Below, in pieces: positions 9,542 to 18,083 of a stretch of DNA of 29,763 nt. The notes under the pieces are model-generated. The model saw only the letters and a list, made by a program, of their open reading frames with translations. It did not search any database and had not been told where the DNA came from. Position 1 is the first letter of the stretch. Each line of letters opens with the position of its first letter. The stretch lies in the NCBI GenBank assembly GCA_964434955.1, contig CAYSXI010000044.1:1-29763 (forward strand), in the 5' to 3' direction. The DNA is from JANQLU01 sp964434955. Lineage in GTDB: Bacteria; Planctomycetota; Planctomycetia; Pirellulales; Pirellulaceae. Both the position numbers and the translations under genes were made by a program.

Positions 9542-9589
9542 ACCGCTTGGGTTCTCGCGAGAATCAGTAGATTTCCATTGGCGCATAAA

Positions 9590-9615
9590 AAATCGCCAAC
9601 GCGGATCGGCGATTT
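9590..9615. terminator. Bidirectional rho-independent terminator
   Basis: AAATCGCC (9590-9597) pairs with GGCGATTT (9608-9615) around a 10-base loop. An A-run precedes the stem and T-rich sequence follows, so it can stop transcription on both strands. It sits between the convergent DUF3052 and UDP-glucose dehydrogenase genes. Confidence 0.75.
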
Positions 9616-9706
9616 CTTGGTTCGATTCTAATGTTCCTTGCGAGCGATCTGAGCAACTGGCCTGCAAGTCGTCCCGAGAACTTGATGCCTTGGGGGCGAT
9701 TGCCCT

Positions 9707-11038
9707 CTAGGAAACGTTAACGGTTGGTTTACCAACGGTTGTACGACCGATGGAGTAGTACGAAAAGCCGAGACGTTCCATTTGTTTCGGATCGTAAAGG
9801 TTTCGGCCATCAAAAACGATGGGCGACGCGAGACGTGATTTGAGGTCATCAAAATTGGGATTGCGGAAGGTATCCCACTCCGTATTGATGGCCAACGCGT
9901 CGGCGCCTTCCAGTGCACTCAATGGGTGTTCGGAGAACTCAATGCGATCCCCCAGCTCTTCCTGGACGTTCGCCATGGCTTCCGGATCATAGGCCTTGAT
10001 GTTTGCACCCGCATCAAGCAGTTCATGGATCATCACCAGCGCCGGGGCTTCTCGGATATCATCGGTTTTTGGTTTGAAGGCCAATCCCCAAACGGCAATC
10101 GTTTTGCCAGAGAGGTTGCCGTCGAAATGTTCTTTGATCTTTTCGACGAGGATGTACTTCTGACGGTTGTTGACATCGTCGACCGCGTTCAGGATCGTTG
10201 GCGGCAGGTCATGATTTTTGGCCATGCTGGACAGAGCACGAACATCTTTCGGGAAACAGCTTCCACCGTATCCGACACCCGGAAACAGGAACTGAAACCC
10301 GATTCGCTGATCATGGCCGATACCACGACGCACGTCGTTGATGTCGCCGTTCATCGCTTCACAAAGATTTGCCATCTCATTGATGAAGCTGATTTTCGTG
10401 GCCAACATCGCGTTGGCAACATACTTGGTCAACTCGGCGCTTTCGGGAGACATCACCAAAAAAGGTTTGTCTGTGCGCAGGAAGGGCGAATAAAGCTCTC
10501 GCAGTACTTCGCCAACCGTTTCTTCTCGAACGCCAACAACAACGCGATCTGGATACATGAAGTCATTGATCGCGGCGCCTTCCTTGAGAAATTCGGGATT
10601 GCTGGCGACGTGGTACTTCTTGCCGTTGATCTCTTGCAATCGGTTGTAGATGCCCGCGTTGGTCCCGACGGGAACCGTGCTCTTGGTGACGATAATCACG
10701 TCATCGCGAACGTGCGGAGCGATCGAATCTACCACGCTCCAAAGCGCGGAAAGATCGGCAGAGCCGTCATCGCCTTGAGGCGTACCGACCGCCAGGTATA
10801 GCACGGCGCAGTTTGAAACGGCTTCTTTGATTTCAGTCGTGAAACTCAGTCGGCCCTGTTCGTAGTTCCGAACTACGAGTTCCTTGAGACCTGGCTCGTA
10901 AATCGGAATGATTCCATTTTTTAAGTTCTCGATTTTCTGCTGATTGATATCAACGCAGGTGACGTTGTTGCCACTTTCAGCAAAACAGGTTCCGGTGACC
11001 AGGCCAACATAGCCGGTACCAATCATTGCGATTTCCAC
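9707..11038 (-). CDS. ugd: UDP-glucose 6-dehydrogenase
   Basis: Cytoplasmic enzyme oxidising UDP-glucose to UDP-glucuronate with two NAD+, supplying precursors for exopolysaccharide and surface glycans. The 443-residue protein has the N-terminal Rossmann motif GTGYVGLVTG (7-16) with acidic D30, then STVPVGT (120-126), the NPEFLKEG segment (147-154), GVGYGGSCFPKD (254-265) with catalytic Cys261, and a C-terminal GLAFKPKTDDIRE. Length is typical of the bacterial single-chain family. The start is GTG at 11038 (MEIAMIGTGYVG); a GGAG lies 7 bases upstream, and this matches the usual N-terminus. It lies downstream of gyrA on the same strand but is separated from it by 262 bases containing a hairpin and its own promoter candidate, so it is probably independent. 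Confidence 0.95.
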   Translation of the reverse strand: MEIAMIGTGYVGLVTGTCFAESGNNVTCVDINQQKIENLKNGIIPIYEPGLKELVVRNYEQGRLSFTTEIKEAVSNCAVLYLAVGTPQGDDGSADLSALWSVVDSIAPHVRDDVIIVTKSTVPVGTNAGIYNRLQEINGKKYHVASNPEFLKEGAAINDFMYPDRVVVGVREETVGEVLRELYSPFLRTDKPFLVMSPESAELTKYVANAMLATKISFINEMANLCEAMNGDINDVRRGIGHDQRIGFQFLFPGVGYGGSCFPKDVRALSSMAKNHDLPPTILNAVDDVNNRQKYILVEKIKEHFDGNLSGKTIAVWGLAFKPKTDDIREAPALVMIHELLDAGANIKAYDPEAMANVQEELGDRIEFSEHPLSALEGADALAINTEWDTFRNPNFDDLKSRLASPIVFDGRNLYDPKQMERLGFSYYSIGRTTVGKPTVNVS

Positions 11039-11188
11039 TTGGAAACTCCGAAATTAAAGGGCAGTTCGGGAACTGAATTCAAGCGTACGATTCAGCAATT
11101 ATTCCACCCAACAGGGCGGACTCTGGAGGAATGGGCATTCGCCGCGAAAGATTTATGGTTTCGAATGCAAAATATTCGATCTGGTTGG

Positions 11189-11217
11189 ATTATGACTGGG
11201 ATCGAATTTTTTGTCGA
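11189..11217 (-). promoter_or_regulatory. Candidate sigma70-type promoter for ugd
   Basis: On the minus strand TCGACA (11217-11212) and CATAAT (11194-11189) are 17 bases apart. Each hexamer matches 5 of 6 consensus bases. This predicts a 5' leader of about 140 bases before the GTG at 11038; the leader holds a small CAGTTC/GAACTG hairpin at 11062-11075. Confidence 0.5.
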
Positions 11218-11246
11218 TAAGCGGGGAAAAAAACACGATAGGGGTG

Positions 11247-11280
11247 GGTCTGAAACGACAGCACTCAATCGTTTCAGACC
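11247..11280 (-). terminator. Perfect 12-bp inverted repeat after gyrA, probable terminator
   Basis: GGTCTGAAACGA (11247-11258) and TCGTTTCAGACC (11269-11280) form a perfect 12-bp stem with a 10-base loop, 20 bases past the gyrA stop. On the minus strand the T-run (complement of 11227-11233) lies about 13 bases beyond the stem rather than directly after it. It could therefore be an imperfect terminator or an mRNA 3'-end stabiliser. Confidence 0.55.
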
Positions 11281-11300
11281 GCGTTAATCGTGAATCGGGA

Positions 11301-13985
11301 TCAGTTACTAGCCGATTCCGACGGTGGATCGGCCGGTGGGTTACCGGTACCTTCCACGGGCTCTTCACCGTTTTCGTTTTCGTCCCGAGGAACGCGAACC
11401 ACCACGGCGAGCGTATCACCTTCGTCGAGAGACATGATTCGGACACCGCTCGTATTTCGACCGATCACGGAAATATCATTACATGCAATGCGTTGGATTT
11501 TTCCGCGTGAGGTCATCATCAAGACTTCGTCGGAGTCATTGACGGGCACGACTCCAATGACTTTCCCGTTGCGATCGGTGGTTTTGATGTCGCGAACGCC
11601 TTTGCCACCACGTTTCTGGGTTCGGTATCGCGATGCGCTACTCGAGTCATCCTCATCCCCGTCGGCAAGCGAAGCGCCGAATTGCGTTCGTTTCCCATAG
11701 CCGTGTTCACAAGCCGTAAGAAGCGTTGCTTCGGGATCGGCTACGACCATGCCTACCAGTTCATCGTCACCGACCAAGGTGATGCCTTTCACGCCACTGG
11801 TGTTTCGTCCCATCGGGCGAGCATCTTCCTGGTTGAATCGAATGGCCATTCCCGACGCCGTCGAAAGGATTACCTCGTCGCCTTTTTGGGCAATCACAAC
11901 ATCGATCAATTCATCATCGTCTCGAAGTTTGATCGCGATGATTCCTCCCTGTCGAGGTCGACCGTAAGCACTCAAGTCGGTTTTCTTTACGAGGCCCTTT
12001 TTGGTTGCCATCATCAAATAATGGTCTTCCAGATTGAAATCGCGAACGGCGCGGCAGTCGGCGATCTTTTCACCTTCCGCCAGGTTCAGCAAGTTGACAA
12101 TCGCGCGGCCGCGACTCTCCCGGGAAAGCTGCGGTAACTCGTAAACCTTCAACCAGTACACGCGACCCAAGCTGGTAAAGACCAAAAGGTAATCATGCGT
12201 GCTGGCAGCGAACACGTGTTCGATTGGATCTTCCTCTTCGCTTTTGGCGCCCTTGATCCCCTTGCCGCCTCGCCTTTGAGCCCGATAGGTGCTGACAGGC
12301 GTTCGCTTGATGTATCCACGATGCGAAATCGAAACCACCATGTTCTCTTCGGTGATGAGGTCTTCGATGTCGATCGAACCGATTTCCTCCCCGGAGATTT
12401 CGCTGCGACGTTTGTCGGCGTGTTTACGTTTAATCTCGTTCAAATCATCTTTGATGATCTGCAGAACGGCCTGCTCGTCGCCGAGGATTCTCAGGTACTC
12501 GGTAATTTCCTCGAGGAGTTTCTTGTGTTCATCACCCAGTCGCTCCTGCTCCAGGTTCACCAACTGACCGAGCGTCATTTTCAAGATTGCGTCTGCCTGA
12601 ACCGCGGTCAGGTTGTAGCCTTCCGCTTCCCCGCGTTCATCAACGAAAACCTTGAAGCCTTCGTCGCCGAGTGCCCGATTTAACATGGCGGCCGGGCATT
12701 CGACTTGCATGATGCCCTGTTTGGCCTCGACCTGGGTTTTCGAGTTTCGAATGATTTGAATAATCTCGTCGATGTTGGCTAACGCGAGCAGCAGGCCCTC
12801 GACCGTGTGCTTCCGTTTTCTCGCACGCGCCAACAAGAACTGGGTTCGGCGTCTAATGACCGCGATTCGGTGACGGATAAACTCCTGGAGAATCTGTTTG
12901 ATCGAAAGCTGTTTCGGCTTACCATCCACCAAAGCAAGGAAGTTCATTGAGAACGTCGTTTGCAATGGCGAAAACTGGTAAAGCTGATTAAGAACGATGT
13001 CCGCATCCGCATCCGATTTGATGTCGATCAAAAGCTTGACCGGCTCTTTTAAATCGCTGAGATCCTTGATGCCCGAAATCCCTTTGACTTTTTCGCTCTT
13101 CACCAGCTCGGCGATTTTTTCGACAACGTTGTCCCGAGTTTGCTGGTAGGGAATCTCGGTTACCACGATGCGGAAGCGATTCTTGCGATGCTCTTCGATG
13201 TAGGTTTTCGCACGCAGCGTAATCGTGCTGCGTCCCGTGTGATAGGAGCGACGAATACCGGCCCGCCCACAAATGACCCCGCCGGTCGGGAAATCAGGTC
13301 CCGGCAGAAACTCCATTAACTCGTCAATTGAAATTTCAGGATGGTCAATCAACTGGATCAACGCATCGCAAACTTCACCAAGATTATGCGGAGGAATCGA
13401 GGTTGCCATACTGACGGCAATCCCGCTGGATCCATTGACCAACAAGTTGGGAAACTTGCTGGGTAGAACCGTCGGTTCCATCCTCTGCTCGTCATACGTT
13501 GGCGTAAAGTCGACCGTGTCCAACTTGAGATCGTCCAACATCATGGATGCGACGGGCGACAAGCGGGCCTCCGTGTATCGCATCGCGGCCGGAGGCAGTC
13601 CGGCAATCGAGCCAAAGTTGCCTTGTTTATCAATCAAGACATGACGCATATTCCATTCTTGGGCCATCCTAACAAGCGTCGGATAGACAATACTTTCACC
13701 GTGCGGGTGATAATTACCGCTTGTGTCGCCGGAAATCTTGGCGCATTTCACCCGCGAGGAGCCCGGGCCCAAGCTCAGATCGTTCATGGCAACGAGAATA
13801 CGACGCTGCGATGGCTTAAGCCCGTCGCGAACGTCCGGCAGGGCACGACTGATGATGACGCTCATCGCGTAAGTAAGGTAACTCTCTTTGAGCTCCTGCT
13901 CGATGGGCATCCCGATCAGGTGCCCATCGTGAAGGTCACCGTTTTCCCCACCATTTTCGGGCGGCAAGTTTGAATCCGTGGACAA
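11301..13985 (-). CDS. gyrA: DNA gyrase subunit A
   Basis: The DNA-cleaving subunit of gyrase, which with GyrB introduces negative supercoils. The 894-residue protein has the ELKESYLTYAMSVI start of the winged-helix domain, the HPHGES region (93-98), catalytic Tyr137 in RYTEAR, and a C-terminal beta-pinwheel. The GyrA box QRRGGKG (about 571-577) separates it from ParC. A second exact GyrA-box match, QKRGGKG, occurs near 791, after an acidic/Ser-rich insertion. The tail is acidic and Pro-rich. The start is TTG at 13985, supported by AAAGGA (complement of 13993-13998) 7 bases upstream. gyrB is not in the window. The position equivalent to E. coli GyrA Asp87 is Pro102. Identification is certain. 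Confidence 0.98.
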   Translation of the reverse strand: MSTDSNLPPENGGENGDLHDGHLIGMPIEQELKESYLTYAMSVIISRALPDVRDGLKPSQRRILVAMNDLSLGPGSSRVKCAKISGDTSGNYHPHGESIVYPTLVRMAQEWNMRHVLIDKQGNFGSIAGLPPAAMRYTEARLSPVASMMLDDLKLDTVDFTPTYDEQRMEPTVLPSKFPNLLVNGSSGIAVSMATSIPPHNLGEVCDALIQLIDHPEISIDELMEFLPGPDFPTGGVICGRAGIRRSYHTGRSTITLRAKTYIEEHRKNRFRIVVTEIPYQQTRDNVVEKIAELVKSEKVKGISGIKDLSDLKEPVKLLIDIKSDADADIVLNQLYQFSPLQTTFSMNFLALVDGKPKQLSIKQILQEFIRHRIAVIRRRTQFLLARARKRKHTVEGLLLALANIDEIIQIIRNSKTQVEAKQGIMQVECPAAMLNRALGDEGFKVFVDERGEAEGYNLTAVQADAILKMTLGQLVNLEQERLGDEHKKLLEEITEYLRILGDEQAVLQIIKDDLNEIKRKHADKRRSEISGEEIGSIDIEDLITEENMVVSISHRGYIKRTPVSTYRAQRRGGKGIKGAKSEEEDPIEHVFAASTHDYLLVFTSLGRVYWLKVYELPQLSRESRGRAIVNLLNLAEGEKIADCRAVRDFNLEDHYLMMATKKGLVKKTDLSAYGRPRQGGIIAIKLRDDDELIDVVIAQKGDEVILSTASGMAIRFNQEDARPMGRNTSGVKGITLVGDDELVGMVVADPEATLLTACEHGYGKRTQFGASLADGDEDDSSSASRYRTQKRGGKGVRDIKTTDRNGKVIGVVPVNDSDEVLMMTSRGKIQRIACNDISVIGRNTSGVRIMSLDEGDTLAVVVRVPRDENENGEEPVEGTGNPPADPPSESASN

Positions 13986-14003
13986 TTCCAGATCCTTTCA
14001 AAA

Positions 14004-14019
14004 GGGCCAGCGATGGCCC
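14004..14019 (-). promoter_or_regulatory. Hairpin just upstream of the gyrA ribosome binding site
   Basis: GGGCCA (14004-14009) and TGGCCC (14014-14019) form a 6-bp stem with a 4-base loop. On the minus-strand RNA it is followed by U4, then the AAAGGA site and the TTG start. Farther upstream in the same leader a short GCGA/TCGC stem is followed by a T7 run (complement of 14032-14038). A role in translation or attenuation is possible but unproven. Confidence 0.35.
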
Positions 14020-14104
14020 CAAATCCAAAATAAAAAAACGGGCGAAAATCGCGTTGGAAAAGCCGCAATTTTGACCCGGAAATCGTCGAATAATTAACGC
14101 GACT

Positions 14105-14133
14105 AGTGTACCATTTTTCGTCCTCAGTCACAA
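14105..14133 (-). promoter_or_regulatory. Candidate extended -10 promoter for gyrA
   Basis: On the minus strand TTGTGA (14133-14128) and TACACT (14110-14105) are 17 bases apart. A TG one base before the -10 makes an extended -10 element. The predicted leader is about 110 bases. Confidence 0.45.
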
Positions 14134-14555
14134 CGGGTGGGCCCCGAAATTGGTCGGCGCAAAACGTTGAAATTAAACGACTTACGGCGACTCGTAAATC
14201 GTTCGCGGATTTGCATTTATGGGCGGCCTCTACCCGTTAAGATTTTGCCAGTGAAGTTCCACAATGCGGGGGCCAAACTAGGCGGGTGGTTGGCCTGTTT
14301 TCAGGGGCGCTTTCGCGGGTTTTTCACCGAAATCCCGAAACAAATCCGGGCAAGATCCGTAAGGTTTTAGCAACCATTGAAAGCAGCGACACGAACCCGG
14401 CGGAATAACTTGATTTTGCCCGGCGGTGTTGAAACAATGCGTACACGGCCTTTTCCTCGCTTCGCAATTCAGCTTCCAAGAATGGCAGACCGGATTCTGT
14501 CTTGAAATCAACTAAAAGCATCGGGCTCCAAGTGGCGAGGACAGCACGAAATTCG
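14134..14555. other. Intergenic region without a supportable gene
   Basis: The stretch between the gyrA promoter and the toroid gene has no ORF with recognisable composition. It contains an imperfect hairpin, ACGACTTACG (14177-14186) with CGTAAATCGT (14193-14202), one mismatch. A promoter for the downstream gene should lie here. The best fit, TTGATT-17-AACAAT starting near 14411, is weak. Confidence 0.5.
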
Positions 14556-16637
14556 ATGAACGCTTCTACAAGCGAAGGCCAACTGAATCCCATGGAGCCG
14601 ATCCCCGGCTTTGATCCCGGTGATCCGATTCCGGTTCTTTCGATCCACGAAAACGGCCCACTTTCAATCGTCGAACATCCGGGTGTCGGGGGAATGCAAC
14701 CGATCCTGGATCTCAAAGACTCAGTTGAGATTCCGCCGCTAGGTGTTGGCGACGACGATGAAGCGCTGGATGTTCAGTCTTGTGCTACGCAGACAATCGA
14801 AACCTCGAGCGGTGCTATCTGGGTGCAGGGCACCGCCATTCTTTGCAGTTGTCCGAGTTGCCAGGCACCGATGACCGTCAGGTTGTGGCTGATGGTCGCG
14901 GATTGTTGGAACTGTGAAACGTCGATTGAGCTGACGCCCGAGCAACACCGGGCCGTCGAGGAACTGATGGGTCGGCCAGAGGGACGCGAGACTCAGACCG
15001 TTCCGGCGCGTTCGCCGCTTCCAACGATCTCTCATATCGCGGAATCCGAGCCGCGCGATCGCCCTCTATTTCCTTCGATTGATACCGAAGACCCGGTGGA
15101 AGACACGGTAAGTTTGCCCGATTCTGAAAGTCGACTTACCGCGCGCTTGATTCGACGCGCCTTTAACTCGATGCCCGCGTGGCTGGTCAGCTTCATTCTT
15201 CATGTCATAGCGCTGTTGATCCTGGCAATGATCCTGCTGCCGCAGCTGACTGATCGGGATTCAATTACGATTTCGACATTCCTTTCCAAGGACGATTCGG
15301 AAGGTGGCGAGATCCGAATGGAAAATCCGGAAGATCAGCTGCAAGACGACATTCCACTTGCCCAGCAGATGACGGAAGGGGATGAAGAAGCAAGAGATGT
15401 GATCGAGAAAGCGGAGCAGGACGCGGCCGAGTTGATTGATGATCCGGATCCAATTTCTCCGCTTCCCGATATCAATGACGTCAAGAAAAACATCACGACA
15501 AGAACCGGTCCCGACTTTTCGTTTGCGGCCCGCGATCCCCGTGTGCGACACGAAATTGTGAAATCGCAGGGTGGCACAACACTCACGGAAGCGGCCGTAT
15601 CTCGCGGCTTGCGTTGGTTGGCCAGTGTGCAAAATTCTGATGGCAGTTGGAGTTTGCGATACTACTATCGGAGCGAGAACCCGAGAAATCCAGGCGACAT
15701 GGCTGGTACTTCGTTGGCGCTTCTTCCCTTTCTCGGGGCAGGCCAGACTCACGAGAATGGCGTTTATAAAGAAACTGTCGCCAAGGGTTTGAAGTGGATT
15801 TTGGAACACCAGAAAGAGAACGGTGATCTGCGAGGGCAAAATTCGCTACGTCGAAATAATTTGCCCGATACCTACGAGATGTACGCTCATGGCCAAGCGA
15901 CGATCGTGCTCGTGGAAGCTTTCGCGATGACCGGAGACGAGCGATTCCGGGAGCCAGCCCAGCGGGCCATCAAGTTCATCGAAGACGCTCAGTATCGCCG
16001 CGGAGGCTGGCGCTATCGCCCAAGTACAGGAGCCAGGAACGAGCGCGGTGACACCAGTGTTTTTGGATGGCAACTGATGGCGCTTCAAAGTGCTCGCGGC
16101 AGCAATCTGGGATTGAAAACGGATGAGTCGACCTTTGAACTTGCCGACCAATATCTTGATATCGTGAGCCGGAAGTACGACGGAGAATATCGCAAGTTTC
16201 CCGCGGGGAGTCTTTATCGTTATCAGGCCGGAAGTGATGAGCCGAAACCAACGATGACGGCCGAAGGATTGTTGTGCCGATTCTATCTCGGTTGGGATCG
16301 TGACAAGCCCGCGGCACGGGCGGCCGTCAATTACCTGGTCAAGTATCATCCGCCCTCGCGAGATGAAGCAAACATCTATTACTGGTATTACGCCACCCAG
16401 GCATTGCATCATTACGGCGGATCCAAATGGAAAACCTGGAACGAAAAGATGCGAGATACGCTTGTCTTGATGCAAAATCGTCGCGGTGATCATCCCGGCA
16501 GTTGGACTCCCAGTGATTTTGAATGGGGCGGCCAGGGCGGCAGGATTTTCGTGACCGCTATGGCAGTCTGCACGCTCGAAGTTTACTATCGACATCTGCC
16601 TTTGTTTGAACAACTCAAACTCGACGAAAACGAATAA
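14556..16637 (+). CDS. Zinc-ribbon, single-membrane-helix, alpha/alpha-toroid repeat protein
   Basis: A protein of 693 residues with an unusual plan. Residues about 97-120 hold five cysteines in CSCPSC and CWNC, a likely zinc ribbon, on the N-terminal, probably cytoplasmic side. A membrane helix lies at about 207-231 (AWLVSFILHVIALLILAMIL). An acidic linker follows, then from about 345 to the end a squalene-cyclase/prenyltransferase-like toroid with repeats such as LASVQNSDGSW and GGWRY. I see no cyclase DxDD motif, so binding or scaffolding is likelier than terpene chemistry. ATG 14556 is chosen because the upstream TTG at 14502 adds only basic residues; ATG 14592 (MEPIPGF) is also possible. 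folP follows after 13 bases. Function unknown. Confidence 0.8.
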   Translation: MNASTSEGQLNPMEPIPGFDPGDPIPVLSIHENGPLSIVEHPGVGGMQPILDLKDSVEIPPLGVGDDDEALDVQSCATQTIETSSGAIWVQGTAILCSCPSCQAPMTVRLWLMVADCWNCETSIELTPEQHRAVEELMGRPEGRETQTVPARSPLPTISHIAESEPRDRPLFPSIDTEDPVEDTVSLPDSESRLTARLIRRAFNSMPAWLVSFILHVIALLILAMILLPQLTDRDSITISTFLSKDDSEGGEIRMENPEDQLQDDIPLAQQMTEGDEEARDVIEKAEQDAAELIDDPDPISPLPDINDVKKNITTRTGPDFSFAARDPRVRHEIVKSQGGTTLTEAAVSRGLRWLASVQNSDGSWSLRYYYRSENPRNPGDMAGTSLALLPFLGAGQTHENGVYKETVAKGLKWILEHQKENGDLRGQNSLRRNNLPDTYEMYAHGQATIVLVEAFAMTGDERFREPAQRAIKFIEDAQYRRGGWRYRPSTGARNERGDTSVFGWQLMALQSARGSNLGLKTDESTFELADQYLDIVSRKYDGEYRKFPAGSLYRYQAGSDEPKPTMTAEGLLCRFYLGWDRDKPAARAAVNYLVKYHPPSRDEANIYYWYYATQALHHYGGSKWKTWNEKMRDTLVLMQNRRGDHPGSWTPSDFEWGGQGGRIFVTAMAVCTLEVYYRHLPLFEQLKLDENE

Positions 16638-16650
16638 GTCGTTCCGCTAG

Positions 16651-17499
16651 ATGTCCAGTCTTCCACGTGCGAAAAAGTGGTCGCTTAAGACCCGCTCGAT
16701 CGAATTTTCCAACGATCCCATTCTCATGGGGATTCTCAATGTGACTCCCGATAGCTTTTCCGACGGGGGCAATTACGCGAATCCGGAAACTGCCGTTGAA
16801 CATGCCATCCAGTTGGAGCGAGACGGCGCTGGCATTATCGATGTCGGCGGTGAAAGCACGCGACCGTATTCCGACCCCGTTGAACTCGAAGAAGAGCTTC
16901 GACGAACGATCCCGGTGATTGAGAAGGTTTGTGAATCGGTTTCGGTGCCTGTTTCGATCGACACGTCGAAGGCCAAAGTTGCACTCGAAGCAGTTAATGC
17001 TGGCGCCGAAATCATCAACGACGTGACGGGCCTAGAGGGCGACCCGGATATGGTCGATGTCGCCCTGAAGACGGGAGCCGGGATTTGTGCAATGCACATG
17101 AAAGGTTCGGTTCAAACGATGCAAGACAACCCTCGATATGACAACGTTGTCGAGGAAATTTATCAATACCTGGTTCGACGTCGAGAATATCTGGTTGGCG
17201 AAGGGATTGAGCTTGCCAAGATTTGCTTGGACCCGGGAGTAGGTTTTGGCAAAACGCATGAGCACAACTGGCAGCTTGTACATTCGGCAGGGCGGTTTCT
17301 CGAAGCAGGTTGTCCCGTTTTGGTCGGGCATTCACGAAAAGGATTCGTTGGGAAACTCGAAGCGAATCCTGATATTGAACGCGATTCGGCCAGTTTGGGG
17401 ATCGCGATCCATTTGGCAAGCTGCGGTGTCCATGTGATTAGGCTCCATGAAATCGCTCAGGCACAGCGGGCACTCCGGGCTTGGGCCCGCTGCCAATAA
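16651..17499 (+). CDS. folP: Dihydropteroate synthase
   Basis: Folate biosynthesis enzyme joining 6-hydroxymethyl-7,8-dihydropterin pyrophosphate to p-aminobenzoate; the target of sulfonamides. The 282-residue TIM-barrel protein has both family signatures: ILMGILNVTPDSFSDGG (24-40) and DVGGESTRP (64-72). It also has SIDTSKA (102-108), the pterin-site Asn123-Asp124, DPGVGFGKT (194-202) and GHSRKGF (226-232). Near the C-terminus the usual R-x-H-D is IRLHEI (263-268), with Glu in place of Asp. ATG 16651 is the natural start. It is 13 bases downstream of the toroid gene and probably co-transcribed, with no obvious functional link. No terminator is seen between it and the convergent GNAT gene. Confidence 0.95.
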   Translation: MSSLPRAKKWSLKTRSIEFSNDPILMGILNVTPDSFSDGGNYANPETAVEHAIQLERDGAGIIDVGGESTRPYSDPVELEEELRRTIPVIEKVCESVSVPVSIDTSKAKVALEAVNAGAEIINDVTGLEGDPDMVDVALKTGAGICAMHMKGSVQTMQDNPRYDNVVEEIYQYLVRRREYLVGEGIELAKICLDPGVGFGKTHEHNWQLVHSAGRFLEAGCPVLVGHSRKGFVGKLEANPDIERDSASLGIAIHLASCGVHVIRLHEIAQAQRALRAWARCQ

Positions 17500-17562
17500 T
17501 CGGGTGGCAGGTTGAGGGTCGCCGATTTGGAGACGGCATGGCATCCAAACGTTGATGCGGGA

Positions 17563-18063
17563 CTAGACGACCAGCGAACGTCGATACCAAAAGTCACATC
17601 CGCAATGGCCCGTGTCGCCCATCGGTTTTTCCAGCGGCTCAAATCCCAATTTGCGATAGAGCGCATTGGCGGCATCCATATGTTTCAAGGTCTCGAGATA
17701 AATCTCATCAAATCCAAGGGACTTCGCGTCGGCGAGCAACTTATCCAATAAACGCCCGCCAATTCCTTTTCCGCGCGCGGTTCGAGTGAAATACATTTTC
17801 TGTAACTCACATGTCGTCGCCGTTCCTCCCGCCAAAGGCGCGATGCCACCGCCGCCACTGACCACACCATCGATCTCAACGATGTAATAAATCGACTTTG
17901 GATCTTGGTAGGTCTCAAACATCACGTCGACTTCGGGATCGCCCCAGGCAAATCCTGAACCGACGGCGCCAAACTCTTGCAAGCACTCGCGGATGATCAG
18001 CGCGATCGCTTCGTTGTCGGCTTTGGCAATCTTTCGGATTGCGATCTTGTTTTGATCTTCCAT
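17563..18063 (-). CDS. GNAT-family N-acetyltransferase
   Basis: A 166-residue acetyltransferase of the GNAT superfamily, transferring acetyl from acetyl-CoA to an amine. The acetyl-CoA loop is RTARGKGIGGRLL (motif A, R-x-x-G-x-G), preceded by the strand ELQKMYF. The C-terminal motif B, LETLKHMDAANALYRKLGF, is typical of the family. Length is normal. The substrate cannot be inferred. It starts 20 bases after the stop of the DUF819 membrane protein on the same strand and is probably its operon partner. The ATG at 18063 gives the usual IAIRKIAKADNEAI beginning. Confidence 0.9.
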   Translation of the reverse strand: MEDQNKIAIRKIAKADNEAIALIIRECLQEFGAVGSGFAWGDPEVDVMFETYQDPKSIYYIVEIDGVVSGGGGIAPLAGGTATTCELQKMYFTRTARGKGIGGRLLDKLLADAKSLGFDEIYLETLKHMDAANALYRKLGFEPLEKPMGDTGHCGCDFWYRRSLVV

Positions 18064-18083
18064 TTCTAGCTCGAATCAGCCGA

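Noticed and set aside
9926..10801. 291-codon plus-strand open frame
   Set aside because: It lies entirely antisense to ugd, which has complete catalytic motifs; a codon-bias shadow.
15261..15839. 192-codon minus-strand open frame
   Set aside because: Antisense to the toroid gene; no domain, and composition typical of a shadow frame.
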